A DNA stretch of 6,628 nt, from contig JAOUFL010000133.1 of the NCBI GenBank assembly GCA_029858245.1, positions 1 through 6,628 on the forward strand, given 5' to 3'. The notes under the pieces were generated by a model. The model had not been told where the DNA came from and did not search any database. It saw only the letters and a program-made list of their open reading frames with translations. Below, in pieces: positions 1 through 5,779 of this stretch (position 1 is the stretch's first letter; each line of letters opens with the position of its first letter). This DNA comes from Candidatus Zixiibacteriota bacterium (GTDB lineage: Bacteria > Zixibacteria > MSB-5A5 > RBG-16-43-9). Both the position numbers and the translations under genes were made by a program.

Positions 1-267
1 AAGAAAGGGAAGATTGACGTTGAATGTGATGACGATTTCCGGCAATCGCGGAGAAGTCAGATTTGCATGGACAACCTGAGAGAACGCTTGCTTTCTTCTC
101 AGGGCTGGTCAATCTTAAGATTCGAAAAAAGGGAGATTAGCAGTAATTTGTCAAGCTGTTTTGAGTTAATAGAAAAGATTATTAACAGCAAAGGAGGAGT
201 ACAAAACCAGAATAGTATAAGGAAGTATTTTAAGAATCAAAAGTTGGAGCAATTAATACTTGATTAA
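1..267 (+). CDS. Partial gene: C-terminal end of a PD-(D/E)xK / DUF559-like nuclease-type protein
   Basis: The frame is open from the first base, so this is the last 88 residues of a longer protein whose start lies left of the window; the ATG at 67 is internal. Visible residues are KIDVECDD (about 4-11), then an RERLL helix followed by GWSILRF (35-41), and then EISSN and a C-x3-IEKI helix. This order (acidic strand, D-x2-R-x-R-L-L helix, GW-x-x-LRF strand, EI-x-x-N) is what I know from the C-terminal restriction-endonuclease-like domains of DUF559/MTES_1575-type proteins, often fused to superfamily 1 helicases. The last 20 or so residues are polar and Lys/Gln-rich. The nuclease fold is inferred from this short pattern; whether the missing N-terminal part is a helicase cannot be seen. 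It is about 200 bases from the rhomboid gene and probably not in its operon. Confidence 0.55.
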   Translation, partial: KKGKIDVECDDDFRQSRRSQICMDNLRERLLSSQGWSILRFEKREISSNLSSCFELIEKIINSKGGVQNQNSIRKYFKNQKLEQLILD

Positions 268-355
268 ATAATAATAGGGTCCCTCTTAACGGAATGATAT
301 GTTCATTTGATTATTTTCTGGTGAATTTTGAGGTTCTCTGCATAATCAAGTGCAA

Positions 356-372
356 ATAAAAATTGTTTTTAT
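356..372. repeat. Perfect A/T inverted repeat
   Basis: Two 7-base arms, ATAAAAA (356-362) and TTTTTAT (366-372), are exact reverse complements around a TTG loop. With only A-T pairs the hairpin would be weak. It could be a protein-binding site, a poor terminator for the upstream gene, or chance in AT-rich DNA. Confidence 0.3.
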
Positions 373-454
373 CCGGCGGTATATTGCTTTTTATAATTGC
401 GTCCTAAGGGATAAGTCTACTTAGAATCAATCAGGTAATCTTTTAAAATACCGA

Positions 455-466
455 TATTTATATATA
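455..466 (+). promoter_or_regulatory. Possible -10 element for leaderless transcription of the rhomboid gene
   Basis: TATTTATATATA lies immediately before the ATG at 470, and no purine-rich Shine-Dalgarno sequence occurs in the 25 bases upstream. If TTTATA (457-462) is the -10 box, transcription would begin at about the A of the start codon, giving a leaderless message. No good -35 hexamer stands 16-18 bases upstream, so the call is tentative. Confidence 0.25.
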
Positions 467-469
467 CCT

Positions 470-1279
470 ATGAGTTACTATTACCGTTCTTATGGTTTAG
501 GATGGGGAGGGGGTATTACCAGAGGGGTGAAGACTCTTCTTCTGGTAAATACCGGTGTGTTCTTAATACAGTTTATCTTAGGAAGTAAGCTGGTTTTTGT
601 ATTTGGCCTTACTCCTGCCCTGGTAAAAGATGGGTATTTCTGGCAGGTTTTCACCTATATGTTCTTACACGGTGGGTTCTTTCATATCTTTTTCAACATG
701 TTCGCCCTGTTTATCTTCGGTCAGGATATAGAAAGGGCCTGGGGTACAAAAGAGTTCATTAAATACTATTTTATCACCGGCACAGGTGCGGGTATAATTA
801 ATTTCGTTCTGTCCTTCAATTCTGCCATACCGACCATAGGAGCGTCCGGAGCCATTTTCGGACTTCTGGTTGCCTTTGCCCTGATGTATCCGGACAGACT
901 TATATATCTTTATTTTCTGTTTCCCATTAAAGCCAGGTACCTGGTGATAATATTCGGCATACTTGAGCTTTTTGCTTCCTTCAGATATACCGGGGACGGG
1001 ATTGGTCATTTTGCCCATCTGGGGGGAATGATTATAGGATATCTATATCTGAAAATTGACTGGAGGATAGGAAGGTTTTTTCATTCAGTAACCAATGTAT
1101 TTTCTCGCTGGAAAGAAAAGCAAGGGGAGAGAAAAAGGGAAAAATCAAAGAGACTTTTGCAAAGAGCAGACCAGATACTGGATAAGATAAATCAGGTAGG
1201 TTACCAGAATCTAACCAACAAGGAAAAGAAGATCTTAGAGGAAGCCAGCGAGCTCTTATCAAAAGAGGAAAAAGGATAA
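470..1279 (+). CDS. Rhomboid-family intramembrane serine protease
   Basis: This is a 269-residue polytopic membrane protein. Rhomboids cut transmembrane segments inside the bilayer using a Ser-His dyad. The sequence shows the whole core: FWQVFTYMFLH (57-67), H72 and N76 in HIFFN, GQDIERAWG (84-92, the E-x-x-x-G loop region), GASG with the nucleophile S126, and AHLGG with the catalytic H183. About six hydrophobic helices lie between residues 20 and 197. From about 200 the protein is soluble and highly charged, with a final segment (232-265) resembling the DUF6576 tail known from rhomboids of Bacteroidota and relatives. ATG 470 is chosen because the frame has a stop (422-424) upstream with no other start between, and because the YYYRSYG N-terminus looks typical. 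No Shine-Dalgarno is visible. The response regulator follows 15 bases downstream, so the two are probably cotranscribed. Substrates are unknown. Confidence 0.9.
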   Translation: MSYYYRSYGLGWGGGITRGVKTLLLVNTGVFLIQFILGSKLVFVFGLTPALVKDGYFWQVFTYMFLHGGFFHIFFNMFALFIFGQDIERAWGTKEFIKYYFITGTGAGIINFVLSFNSAIPTIGASGAIFGLLVAFALMYPDRLIYLYFLFPIKARYLVIIFGILELFASFRYTGDGIGHFAHLGGMIIGYLYLKIDWRIGRFFHSVTNVFSRWKEKQGERKREKSKRLLQRADQILDKINQVGYQNLTNKEKKILEEASELLSKEEKG

Positions 1280-1283
1280 TAAA

Positions 1284-1290
1284 GGGAGGG
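1284..1290 (+). promoter_or_regulatory. Strong ribosome binding site of the response-regulator gene
   Basis: GGGAGGG lies 4 bases before the ATG at 1295, just after the rhomboid stop codon. It supports independent translation initiation within a shared message and fixes the start of the response regulator. Confidence 0.7.
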
Positions 1291-1294
1291 TTTT

Positions 1295-2026
1295 ATGATA
1301 AATAAAATATTAATTGCAGATGACAGCCAGACTATCCGAAGCGTTGCCGAATTTTTACTCAGGCAAAAAGGATATGAAGTTATCCTGGCTAAGGATGGCG
1401 AAGAAACCCTGGATCTGGCAAATAAATACACCCCGGACCTGATATTCCTGGATAATTCATTACCACTTATGAGGGGAGATATTCTATACCATAAGCTCAA
1501 GGAAAATCCTATGCTGAAGGAGGTTCCGGTGGTTATGTTGCTTAATTCAGGGGAATCACTTGATCAGGGGGTTTTTTCAGATATGGAAAACATATCATAT
1601 ATCTTAAAGCCTTTCTCACCCCGTGAGTTATTAGAAAAAGTGGAGAAGTATTCTGAAAAAGAAAAAGTAATAGAAGAAAAAAACTCAGAACAGGAAAATA
1701 TAATGGCATCAATAGATGATTCAGATGAGTTCAAAGATTCACCCCAGCTCGAATCTAGAGATAAGGAAAGTTATCAAGAGTTTGTAACGGAGTTCAAAAA
1801 AGAAATAGAAGGTTTGCAAGAGGATGAGCCACAGGTGTATCGAAAGATGAAGTTGGAACCATCAGGAAAGGAAAAAGAAATAAATACCGTAGATCTGGAT
1901 TACGAGAACCTGACCCGAAGAATTATCTCGGAGATCTCAGCTAAAGTAGCAGAGAAGATCTCGGAGAAAATCGATACCCTGGAGATCAAGCAGATGATAA
2001 AGGAGAAGGTTAAGGAGCTGGTTTAG
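1295..2026 (+). CDS. Response-regulator receiver protein with long charged C-terminal tail
   Basis: This is a 243-residue cytoplasmic protein. Residues 3-120 form a CheY-like receiver domain that would accept phosphate from a histidine kinase: acidic pocket D9-D10, phospho-acceptor D53 in IFLDNSLP, and the conserved Lys-Pro K105-P106 before the last helix. The usual switch Thr/Ser after beta-strand 4 is absent: the segment reads PVVMLLNSGE, with Leu at the expected place, although a Ser lies two residues on. Residues 121-198 are a low-complexity linker rich in Glu, Lys and Ser. Residues 199-243 look like an amphipathic or coiled-coil helix (regular I/L/V spacing with K and E). No DNA-binding, GGDEF or other named output domain is present. 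I infer that it acts through protein-protein contact, as tail-bearing stand-alone regulators do. It is probably cotranscribed with the rhomboid gene; no histidine kinase lies in the window. Confidence 0.87.
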   Translation: MINKILIADDSQTIRSVAEFLLRQKGYEVILAKDGEETLDLANKYTPDLIFLDNSLPLMRGDILYHKLKENPMLKEVPVVMLLNSGESLDQGVFSDMENISYILKPFSPRELLEKVEKYSEKEKVIEEKNSEQENIMASIDDSDEFKDSPQLESRDKESYQEFVTEFKKEIEGLQEDEPQVYRKMKLEPSGKEKEINTVDLDYENLTRRIISEISAKVAEKISEKIDTLEIKQMIKEKVKELV

Positions 2027-2130
2027 GATGATTTTTTTAGGGAAAATATGTTAAAGTCCAGTGATTTTTTCATCCGCCTTTAAATTTTTCCAGTTATTTT
2101 TCCGTATTTTAATAACGGAACTAAAATTTC
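2027..2130. other. Intergenic gap between the response regulator and the ccdA-like gene
   Basis: About 100 AT-rich bases with no gene. A short inverted repeat (TCCGT at 2101-2105 and ACGGA at 2115-2119) could form a 5-base-pair hairpin, but no T run follows, so it is not a convincing terminator. A promoter for the downstream operon may lie here, for example around TTTAAT at 2108-2113, but no clear -35 box accompanies it. Confidence 0.35.
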
Positions 2131-2137
2131 TGGAGGA
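2131..2137 (+). promoter_or_regulatory. Ribosome binding site that places the ccdA-like start at CTG 2141
   Basis: TGGAGGA is a near-perfect Shine-Dalgarno match. The only plausible in-frame initiator just after it is CTG at 2141, 4 bases beyond GGAGG, which is short but workable. The TTG at 2145 and GTG at 2148 are out of frame and reach a stop at 2166. Confidence 0.6.
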
Positions 2138-2140
2138 CTT

Positions 2141-2878
2141 CTGTTTGGTGCATCTGTTTCCATCTTAGCAGCTTTTACCGGAGGCTTAATCTCTTTTATA
2201 TCGCCCTGCGTTCTTCCGCTGATTCCGGGTTATTTATCTTTTATCACCGGTCTGACCCTGGAGGAGCTTCAAGGTAAAAGGGATAAGCTTGCGACCGTCA
2301 AGAAAACCAGCTTAAACTCAATTTTCTTTGTTCTGGGGTTTTCTATAATTTTCGTTCTGATGGGAGCCTCGGCTACTTTCCTGGGCAAGTTTCTCACCAC
2401 CAAGATAAGTATTTTTAACAAAATCGCCGGTGTAATAATTTTTGTCTTCGGGTTTCATCTAATAGGGATTTTCAGAATACCCTGGCTGGATTATGAGAAA
2501 AGGTTTCATTCCCGCAAAAAGGGATTGGGTTGTTTTGAAGCGTTTGTCATCGGATTGGCTTTTGCTTTTGGCTGGAGTCCCTGTATCGGACCAATACTGG
2601 CTGGTATATTAGTTCTGGCTTCCAACCAGGATACTGTGTTACGGGGAATGAGTTTGCTTCTGGCTTATTCATTAGGCTTGGGAATCCCCTTTATTATCAC
2701 GGGAATCGGTTTTAACCTTTTCCTGGAGTTCTTTGGTAGAGTAAAAAAACATTTCAAAACTATTGAAACCATCAGCGGTATTTTCCTGATTATTATCGGT
2801 ATTCTGATCTTCTTTGATGCTATGGGATATATCTCCTCCTTTTTGGTTCGACTTTTCCCCGGCCTTTTGCACGGATAA
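2141..2878 (+). CDS. ccdA: CcdA/DsbD-type cytochrome c biogenesis transmembrane protein (CTG start)
   Basis: CcdA-family proteins carry electrons from cytoplasmic thioredoxin across the membrane to exported thiol-disulfide proteins, using a Cys pair within six helices. Read from CTG 2141 the protein has 245 residues, a normal length for the family. The first motif, FISPCVLPLIPGYLSF with C23, comes before the first ATG in this frame (2360); the second, FGWSPCIGP, carries C148. Both half-repeats of the family are therefore intact. Starting at 2360 would remove 73 residues and the first redox Cys. The N-terminus (fMet-FGASVSILAAF) also resembles relatives, and TGGAGGA precedes it. An extra Cys occurs at 131. 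No TlpA, ResA or cytochrome c gene is in the window. The DUF6599 gene begins 22 bases after the stop, suggesting one operon. The family is certain; the specific partner is unknown. Confidence 0.88.
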   Translation: MFGASVSILAAFTGGLISFISPCVLPLIPGYLSFITGLTLEELQGKRDKLATVKKTSLNSIFFVLGFSIIFVLMGASATFLGKFLTTKISIFNKIAGVIIFVFGFHLIGIFRIPWLDYEKRFHSRKKGLGCFEAFVIGLAFAFGWSPCIGPILAGILVLASNQDTVLRGMSLLLAYSLGLGIPFIITGIGFNLFLEFFGRVKKHFKTIETISGIFLIIIGILIFFDAMGYISSFLVRLFPGLLHG

Positions 2879-2887
2879 GCTTTTCCC

Positions 2888-2895
2888 AGGTGAGG
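2888..2895 (+). promoter_or_regulatory. Ribosome binding site that fixes the DUF6599 gene start
   Basis: AGGTGAGG lies 5 bases before the ATG at 2901. It favours this start over the in-frame ATG at 2814, which lies inside the ccdA-like gene and would add 29 residues ahead of the signal peptide. Confidence 0.65.
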
Positions 2896-2900
2896 ATAAG

Positions 2901-3797
2901 ATGAATAACTTTATTTCCAAATCGATTAAAATCCTTTTTCTAATTCTTTTTTTTTGCGGAGGGATTATGGGAACTGAAATCGAATTGAAGTCTCTAATAC
3001 CCGAGGGAACTGCTGATTGCAGAAAATCAGGTATATTCAAGCTTTATGATAGAGAAAACCTTTTCGATTATATGGACGGAGGAGCGGAGCTTTATCTTTC
3101 CTATGACTTTCAAAAGCTCTTAGTTCAACAATACAAAGCTAAAGAAAAAGAGATAACTGTAGAAATCTACCAGATGGAAACCTCAGAGGATGCTTTCGGG
3201 GTTTTCTCTCTTGAGCAGGAAGGGGAATTCCTTCAGATAGAAAATAAAGCTTTTTATTCTTCCGGGCTTTTGAAGTTGTGGAAAGATAATTATTTTGTGC
3301 GCCTAATGGATATAAGCGGAAATGATAAGTTAAAAGATGTAATCTTAGATTTAGGTAAAAAGGTCTCATCAAAAATAGATAAGAAAGGGAAATTGCCAGA
3401 GCTTCTATCTAAACTTCCCCAAGAAGGGAAAATCCTCAATTCAGAGAAATTCTTTCACAAGCAGATTGTCTTGAACAACCTCTATTTCCTTTCAACCGAG
3501 AACCTTTTGAACTTAGATGAAAAGACCTCTGCGGTTATGGCGGATTATTCTATCGGCAAGATGAATCTTAAACTTCTGCTGATATCATATCCGGACAGTT
3601 CTCAGGCAAATCTTGCCCTGGGAAACTTTTGTAAAAAATATCTCAAGACAACTCCTTCCGGCAAAAGGATTATTCAAAAAGTAGAGGAGGATAAATTCAT
3701 TGGATTGGAGTTGGAGAAAAATTATCTATGGGTTACTTTTGAAGGTAAAGATAAGGTAAAAACCAGGGAATTTTTACAGAATTTAAAGAGGGATTGA
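2901..3797 (+). CDS. Exported DUF6599-family protein, function unknown
   Basis: This is a 298-residue protein. The N-terminus has basic residues (K7, K10), then a hydrophobic core (about 11-22) ending GGIMG-TE, which looks like a Sec signal peptide or a single membrane anchor, so the rest should act outside the cytoplasm. Residues 49-105 hold the pattern I associate with DUF6599: NLFDYMDGGAELYLSYDF (53-70), then a VEIYQM strand and DAFGVFSLE (97-105). A second similar alpha/beta half follows at about 187-295. I see no catalytic triad, metal-binding cluster or CxxC motif. Cys19 sits in the hydrophobic core, but the residues before it (FF) do not fit a lipobox. Its stop is separated by one base from the next start, so it is surely cotranscribed with the first DUF362 gene. 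The family assignment comes from motif memory, not a search. Confidence 0.75.
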   Translation: MNNFISKSIKILFLILFFCGGIMGTEIELKSLIPEGTADCRKSGIFKLYDRENLFDYMDGGAELYLSYDFQKLLVQQYKAKEKEITVEIYQMETSEDAFGVFSLEQEGEFLQIENKAFYSSGLLKLWKDNYFVRLMDISGNDKLKDVILDLGKKVSSKIDKKGKLPELLSKLPQEGKILNSEKFFHKQIVLNNLYFLSTENLLNLDEKTSAVMADYSIGKMNLKLLLISYPDSSQANLALGNFCKKYLKTTPSGKRIIQKVEEDKFIGLELEKNYLWVTFEGKDKVKTREFLQNLKRD

Positions 3798-3798
3798 T

Positions 3799-4749
3799 AT
3801 GGAAGGGAAAGTAAATTTTACCCGGCGTGATTTTATAAAGGGGACAGCCTTTACCAGCCTGGCAGTGGCTCTGGGGCTTTTGTCTCCTGAGGTTTTATCC
3901 TCCGAACAGAGAAAATTGGAAAGGGTAGTGCTGATTAGAGATAAGGATGTTTTGAATGAGGATCTGATTGTAGATAAAAAGGTCCTCTATGAGATGCTTG
4001 ATTCCGGGATGGCAAGTTTAGGCGGTGAAAAAGAAGGGATAGCACTCTGGAAAAAGCTGTTTTCCCCAAAAGATGTTGTGGGGGTTAAGATAAATGTTAA
4101 GATGGCTCCAACGCATAACGAGTTGATAGAGCTTATCGTGGGGAATCTATTGAAGGCTGGAGTTGAGGATAAGAACATCTACATCTGGGACCAGGATAAG
4201 ATTGGAATAGGCTCTGCGGAGATGTTCTCCCGAACAAGAAAATTAGGCTATGCCAAAGACCATCTGAGCAACGTAATTAAGAAATGCACCGCCTTAATCA
4301 ATGTCTGCGGTATGAAAAGCCACTGGCTTTCCGGGGCGGCTTTTTCCATCAAGAACTGGGCCGGGGCAATCGACAATCCTTTTGAATATCATACTGAGGA
4401 CTGCTGTTCCACTTTGGGAAAAATACCTGCGATTCCGGAGATAAAGTCCAAATGCCGTTTAATAATCCTGGATGGTTTAAGGCCCTTATTTAACGGAGGA
4501 CCTCAGGTTGACCCGAAATATCTGTGGAATTATAATGGCCTGATCCTGGGCTTTGACCATGTAGCAGTTGATACCACAGCTTTAAGGATTATCCAGGGCA
4601 AAAGGGATGAATATAAGAAGGAAAAGTGGATTTTAAGCCCTCCTCCTCTTCACATTACCCTGGCTGATACCAAATACAAAGCAGGGACAAGTGACCTGTC
4701 CAAAATAGAGCTTATAAAATTGGGCTGGAAAGAAGGGATGCTCTTATGA
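3799..4749 (+). CDS. Tat-exported DUF362 domain protein (first of two)
   Basis: This is a 316-residue protein. It opens with a twin-arginine signal: TRRDFIKG (8-15) followed by a hydrophobic stretch (16-30), so it is probably folded in the cytoplasm and exported by Tat. The DUF362 body shows DVVGVKINV (92-100), a surface helix after N107, ALINVCGMKSHW (165-176), SIKNWAGAID (183-192), the strand LIILDG (221-226) with the GGP loop, and HVAVDTTAL (254-262). It has five cysteines, including a CC pair (202-203), but no C-x2-C-x2-C-x3-C ferredoxin motif, which many DUF362 proteins carry. The activity of DUF362 proteins is not established to my knowledge. AGAGGG (3787-3792) serves as ribosome site and overlaps the end of the preceding gene. 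The next gene overlaps by ATGA, suggesting translational coupling with its paralogue. Confidence 0.86.
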   Translation: MEGKVNFTRRDFIKGTAFTSLAVALGLLSPEVLSSEQRKLERVVLIRDKDVLNEDLIVDKKVLYEMLDSGMASLGGEKEGIALWKKLFSPKDVVGVKINVKMAPTHNELIELIVGNLLKAGVEDKNIYIWDQDKIGIGSAEMFSRTRKLGYAKDHLSNVIKKCTALINVCGMKSHWLSGAAFSIKNWAGAIDNPFEYHTEDCCSTLGKIPAIPEIKSKCRLIILDGLRPLFNGGPQVDPKYLWNYNGLILGFDHVAVDTTALRIIQGKRDEYKKEKWILSPPPLHITLADTKYKAGTSDLSKIELIKLGWKEGMLL

Positions 4750-5663
4750 GAAGAAGGGATTTCATAAAAAATGGTTTAAGCTTAGGTGCGGGATTAAGTT
4801 TATATTCATTTCTTCCTCTTAAGATTTTCGGAGAGGATCTCAATGAAGGCAGTTTGCCTGATCTGGCTGTGGTTACCCAGGGAACTCCAAAAGAGATGAC
4901 CAGAAAAGCAGTTGAGCTTTTAGGCGGGATGGGTAAATTTGTCTCCAGAGGGGATGTTGTGGTGGTGAAACCCAACATTGGCTGGGACAGAAAGCCAGAA
5001 GAGGGGGCAAATACCAATCCTGAAGTTGTCTCAGAGGTAGTGAAGATGTGTCTTGAGGCTGGTGCCAGGAAGGTCAAGGTCTTTGACCGGCCCTGTAATT
5101 CCGCTCAGAGATGCTATGAAAACAGCGGAATCAAAAAATCAGCCTCTGAGGCTGGAGCAGAGGTAAGTTACGTTCTGGATGCGGGATTTAAGGAGACAAA
5201 GTTTCCACAAGGAGTTTATCTGAAATCCTGGGAGATTTATAAACCTGCTTTGGAATGTGACCTTCTGATCAATATCCCGATTGCCAAACATCATTCCTTA
5301 GCCAGGCTGACCCTGGGGATGAAAAATCTGATGGGACTGATGGGTGGTGATAGGGGAAAGATTCATATCGATATTGATCAGAATTTGGCAGATTTAGCCG
5401 GTTTCATAAAACCAGGGTTGAATATCATCGATGCTTATAGGATTTTGACCAAGCACGGCCCTTCTGCAGGTCGTCCAGAAGATGTGAAATTTGCCAAGAC
5501 TATAATCACAGGTAAGAATATCGCCTCTGTGGATGCTTATGGCACCACTCTTTTTGGTCTGAAACCTGTTGACCTGCCCTGTATTGAGCTGGGGAATGAG
5601 TTTGGTTTAGGAGAGATAGACCTTAATAAACTGAAAATTGAAAGATTCAGCTTCGCTTCTTGA
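4746..5663 (+). CDS. Tat-exported DUF362 domain protein (second of two)
   Basis: This 305-residue paralogue of the preceding protein starts inside its stop codon (ATGA). The Tat signal is at the very N-terminus, RRRDFIKNG (2-10), followed by a short hydrophobic stretch ending near residue 28. The DUF362 landmarks are clearer here: DVVVVKPNIGWD (70-81), EGANTNPEVV (86-95), KVFDRPCN (111-118), LLINIPIAKHHSL (173-185), GMKNLMGLMG (191-200), IIDAYRIL (227-234) and ASVDAYGTTLFG (260-271). The VK-x-N, K-x-H and K-N-x-x-G positions match the first copy, but overall similarity is low, so the duplication is old. It has five scattered cysteines and no ferredoxin motif. A purine-rich AAGAAGGGA about 8 bases upstream can serve as ribosome site. 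Cotranscription with the upstream genes is very likely. Function beyond the family is unknown. Confidence 0.88.
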   Translation: MRRRDFIKNGLSLGAGLSLYSFLPLKIFGEDLNEGSLPDLAVVTQGTPKEMTRKAVELLGGMGKFVSRGDVVVVKPNIGWDRKPEEGANTNPEVVSEVVKMCLEAGARKVKVFDRPCNSAQRCYENSGIKKSASEAGAEVSYVLDAGFKETKFPQGVYLKSWEIYKPALECDLLINIPIAKHHSLARLTLGMKNLMGLMGGDRGKIHIDIDQNLADLAGFIKPGLNIIDAYRILTKHGPSAGRPEDVKFAKTIITGKNIASVDAYGTTLFGLKPVDLPCIELGNEFGLGEIDLNKLKIERFSFAS

Positions 5664-5676
5664 ATAGTTTAGAAAA

Positions 5677-5741
5677 CGCGTAAGGGTGGAGCCTGCCTCC
5701 AACCATTGTCTTCTGGCTAAGATGAACTCCGCACCTACGCG
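5677..5741. repeat. Imperfect palindromic element between the DUF362 and polyferredoxin genes
   Basis: The outer arms pair as CGCGTA (5677-5682) with TACGCG (5736-5741), continuing as GGTG (5685-5688) with CACC (5732-5735) and GAG (5689-5691) with CTC (5727-5729), with 2-base bulges. A competing inner hairpin pairs GGTGGAG (5685-5691) with CTCCAACC (5697-5704) around a 5-base loop, and the two folds exclude each other. It is more GC-rich than its surroundings and lacks a T run directly after it. It may be a degenerate copy of a dispersed REP/MITE-type palindrome of the GTAGGGGC...GCCC kind, or an RNA structure affecting readthrough into the next gene. Confidence 0.5.
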
Positions 5742-5767
5742 GTGAGTTTCGCAAACCGAAAAAAATC

Positions 5768-5771
5768 GAGG
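5768..5771 (+). promoter_or_regulatory. Ribosome binding site that sets the polyferredoxin start at TTG 5780
   Basis: GAGG stands 8 bases before TTG 5780, good spacing for initiation. No ATG or GTG occurs nearby in this frame, and the translated N-terminus from TTG (basic residues, then a hydrophobic helix) fits a membrane protein. Confidence 0.55.
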
Positions 5772-5779
5772 TATTTTTC

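Larger units (their letters stand above)
268..469. other. AT-rich intergenic region before the rhomboid gene
   Basis: No coding frame with convincing codon structure is visible here on either strand. There is no GC-rich hairpin followed by a T run, so I cannot name a terminator for the upstream gene. The region holds an A/T-only palindrome (356-372), a TATAAT hexamer at 392-397 with only a weak TTATCC 17 bases upstream, and a TATTTATATATA stretch ending just before the rhomboid start. It most likely contains the promoter of the rhomboid/response-regulator pair. Confidence 0.5.

Noticed and set aside
665..1500. Three overlapping minus-strand reading frames opposite the rhomboid and response-regulator genes
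   Set aside because: They are antisense shadows of clear + strand genes, with no recognisable motif and no believable ribosome sites.
2101..2119. TCCGT/ACGGA hairpin as a terminator after the response regulator
   Set aside because: Only 5 base pairs with a 9-base loop and no following T run.
2360..2878. ccdA-like gene starting at ATG 2360
   Set aside because: It would lack the first SPCVLP redox motif and the first helices, although the same frame upstream encodes them intact with a ribosome site before them.
2814..2900. Upstream in-frame ATG at 2814 as the start of the DUF6599 gene
   Set aside because: It lies inside the ccdA-like gene, has no ribosome site, and would put 29 unrelated residues before a good signal peptide. 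ATG 2901 has AGGTGAGG at good spacing.
2949..2960. Lipoprotein signal at Cys19 of the DUF6599 protein
   Set aside because: The residues before the Cys are Leu-Phe-Phe, not a small residue at -1 as a lipobox requires.
2672..3372. Minus-strand reading frames opposite the ccdA-like and DUF6599 genes
   Set aside because: Compositionally odd translations without domains, fully covered by well-supported + strand genes.
3987..5077. Minus-strand reading frames opposite the two DUF362 genes
   Set aside because: Shadow frames; the + strand carries the family motifs.
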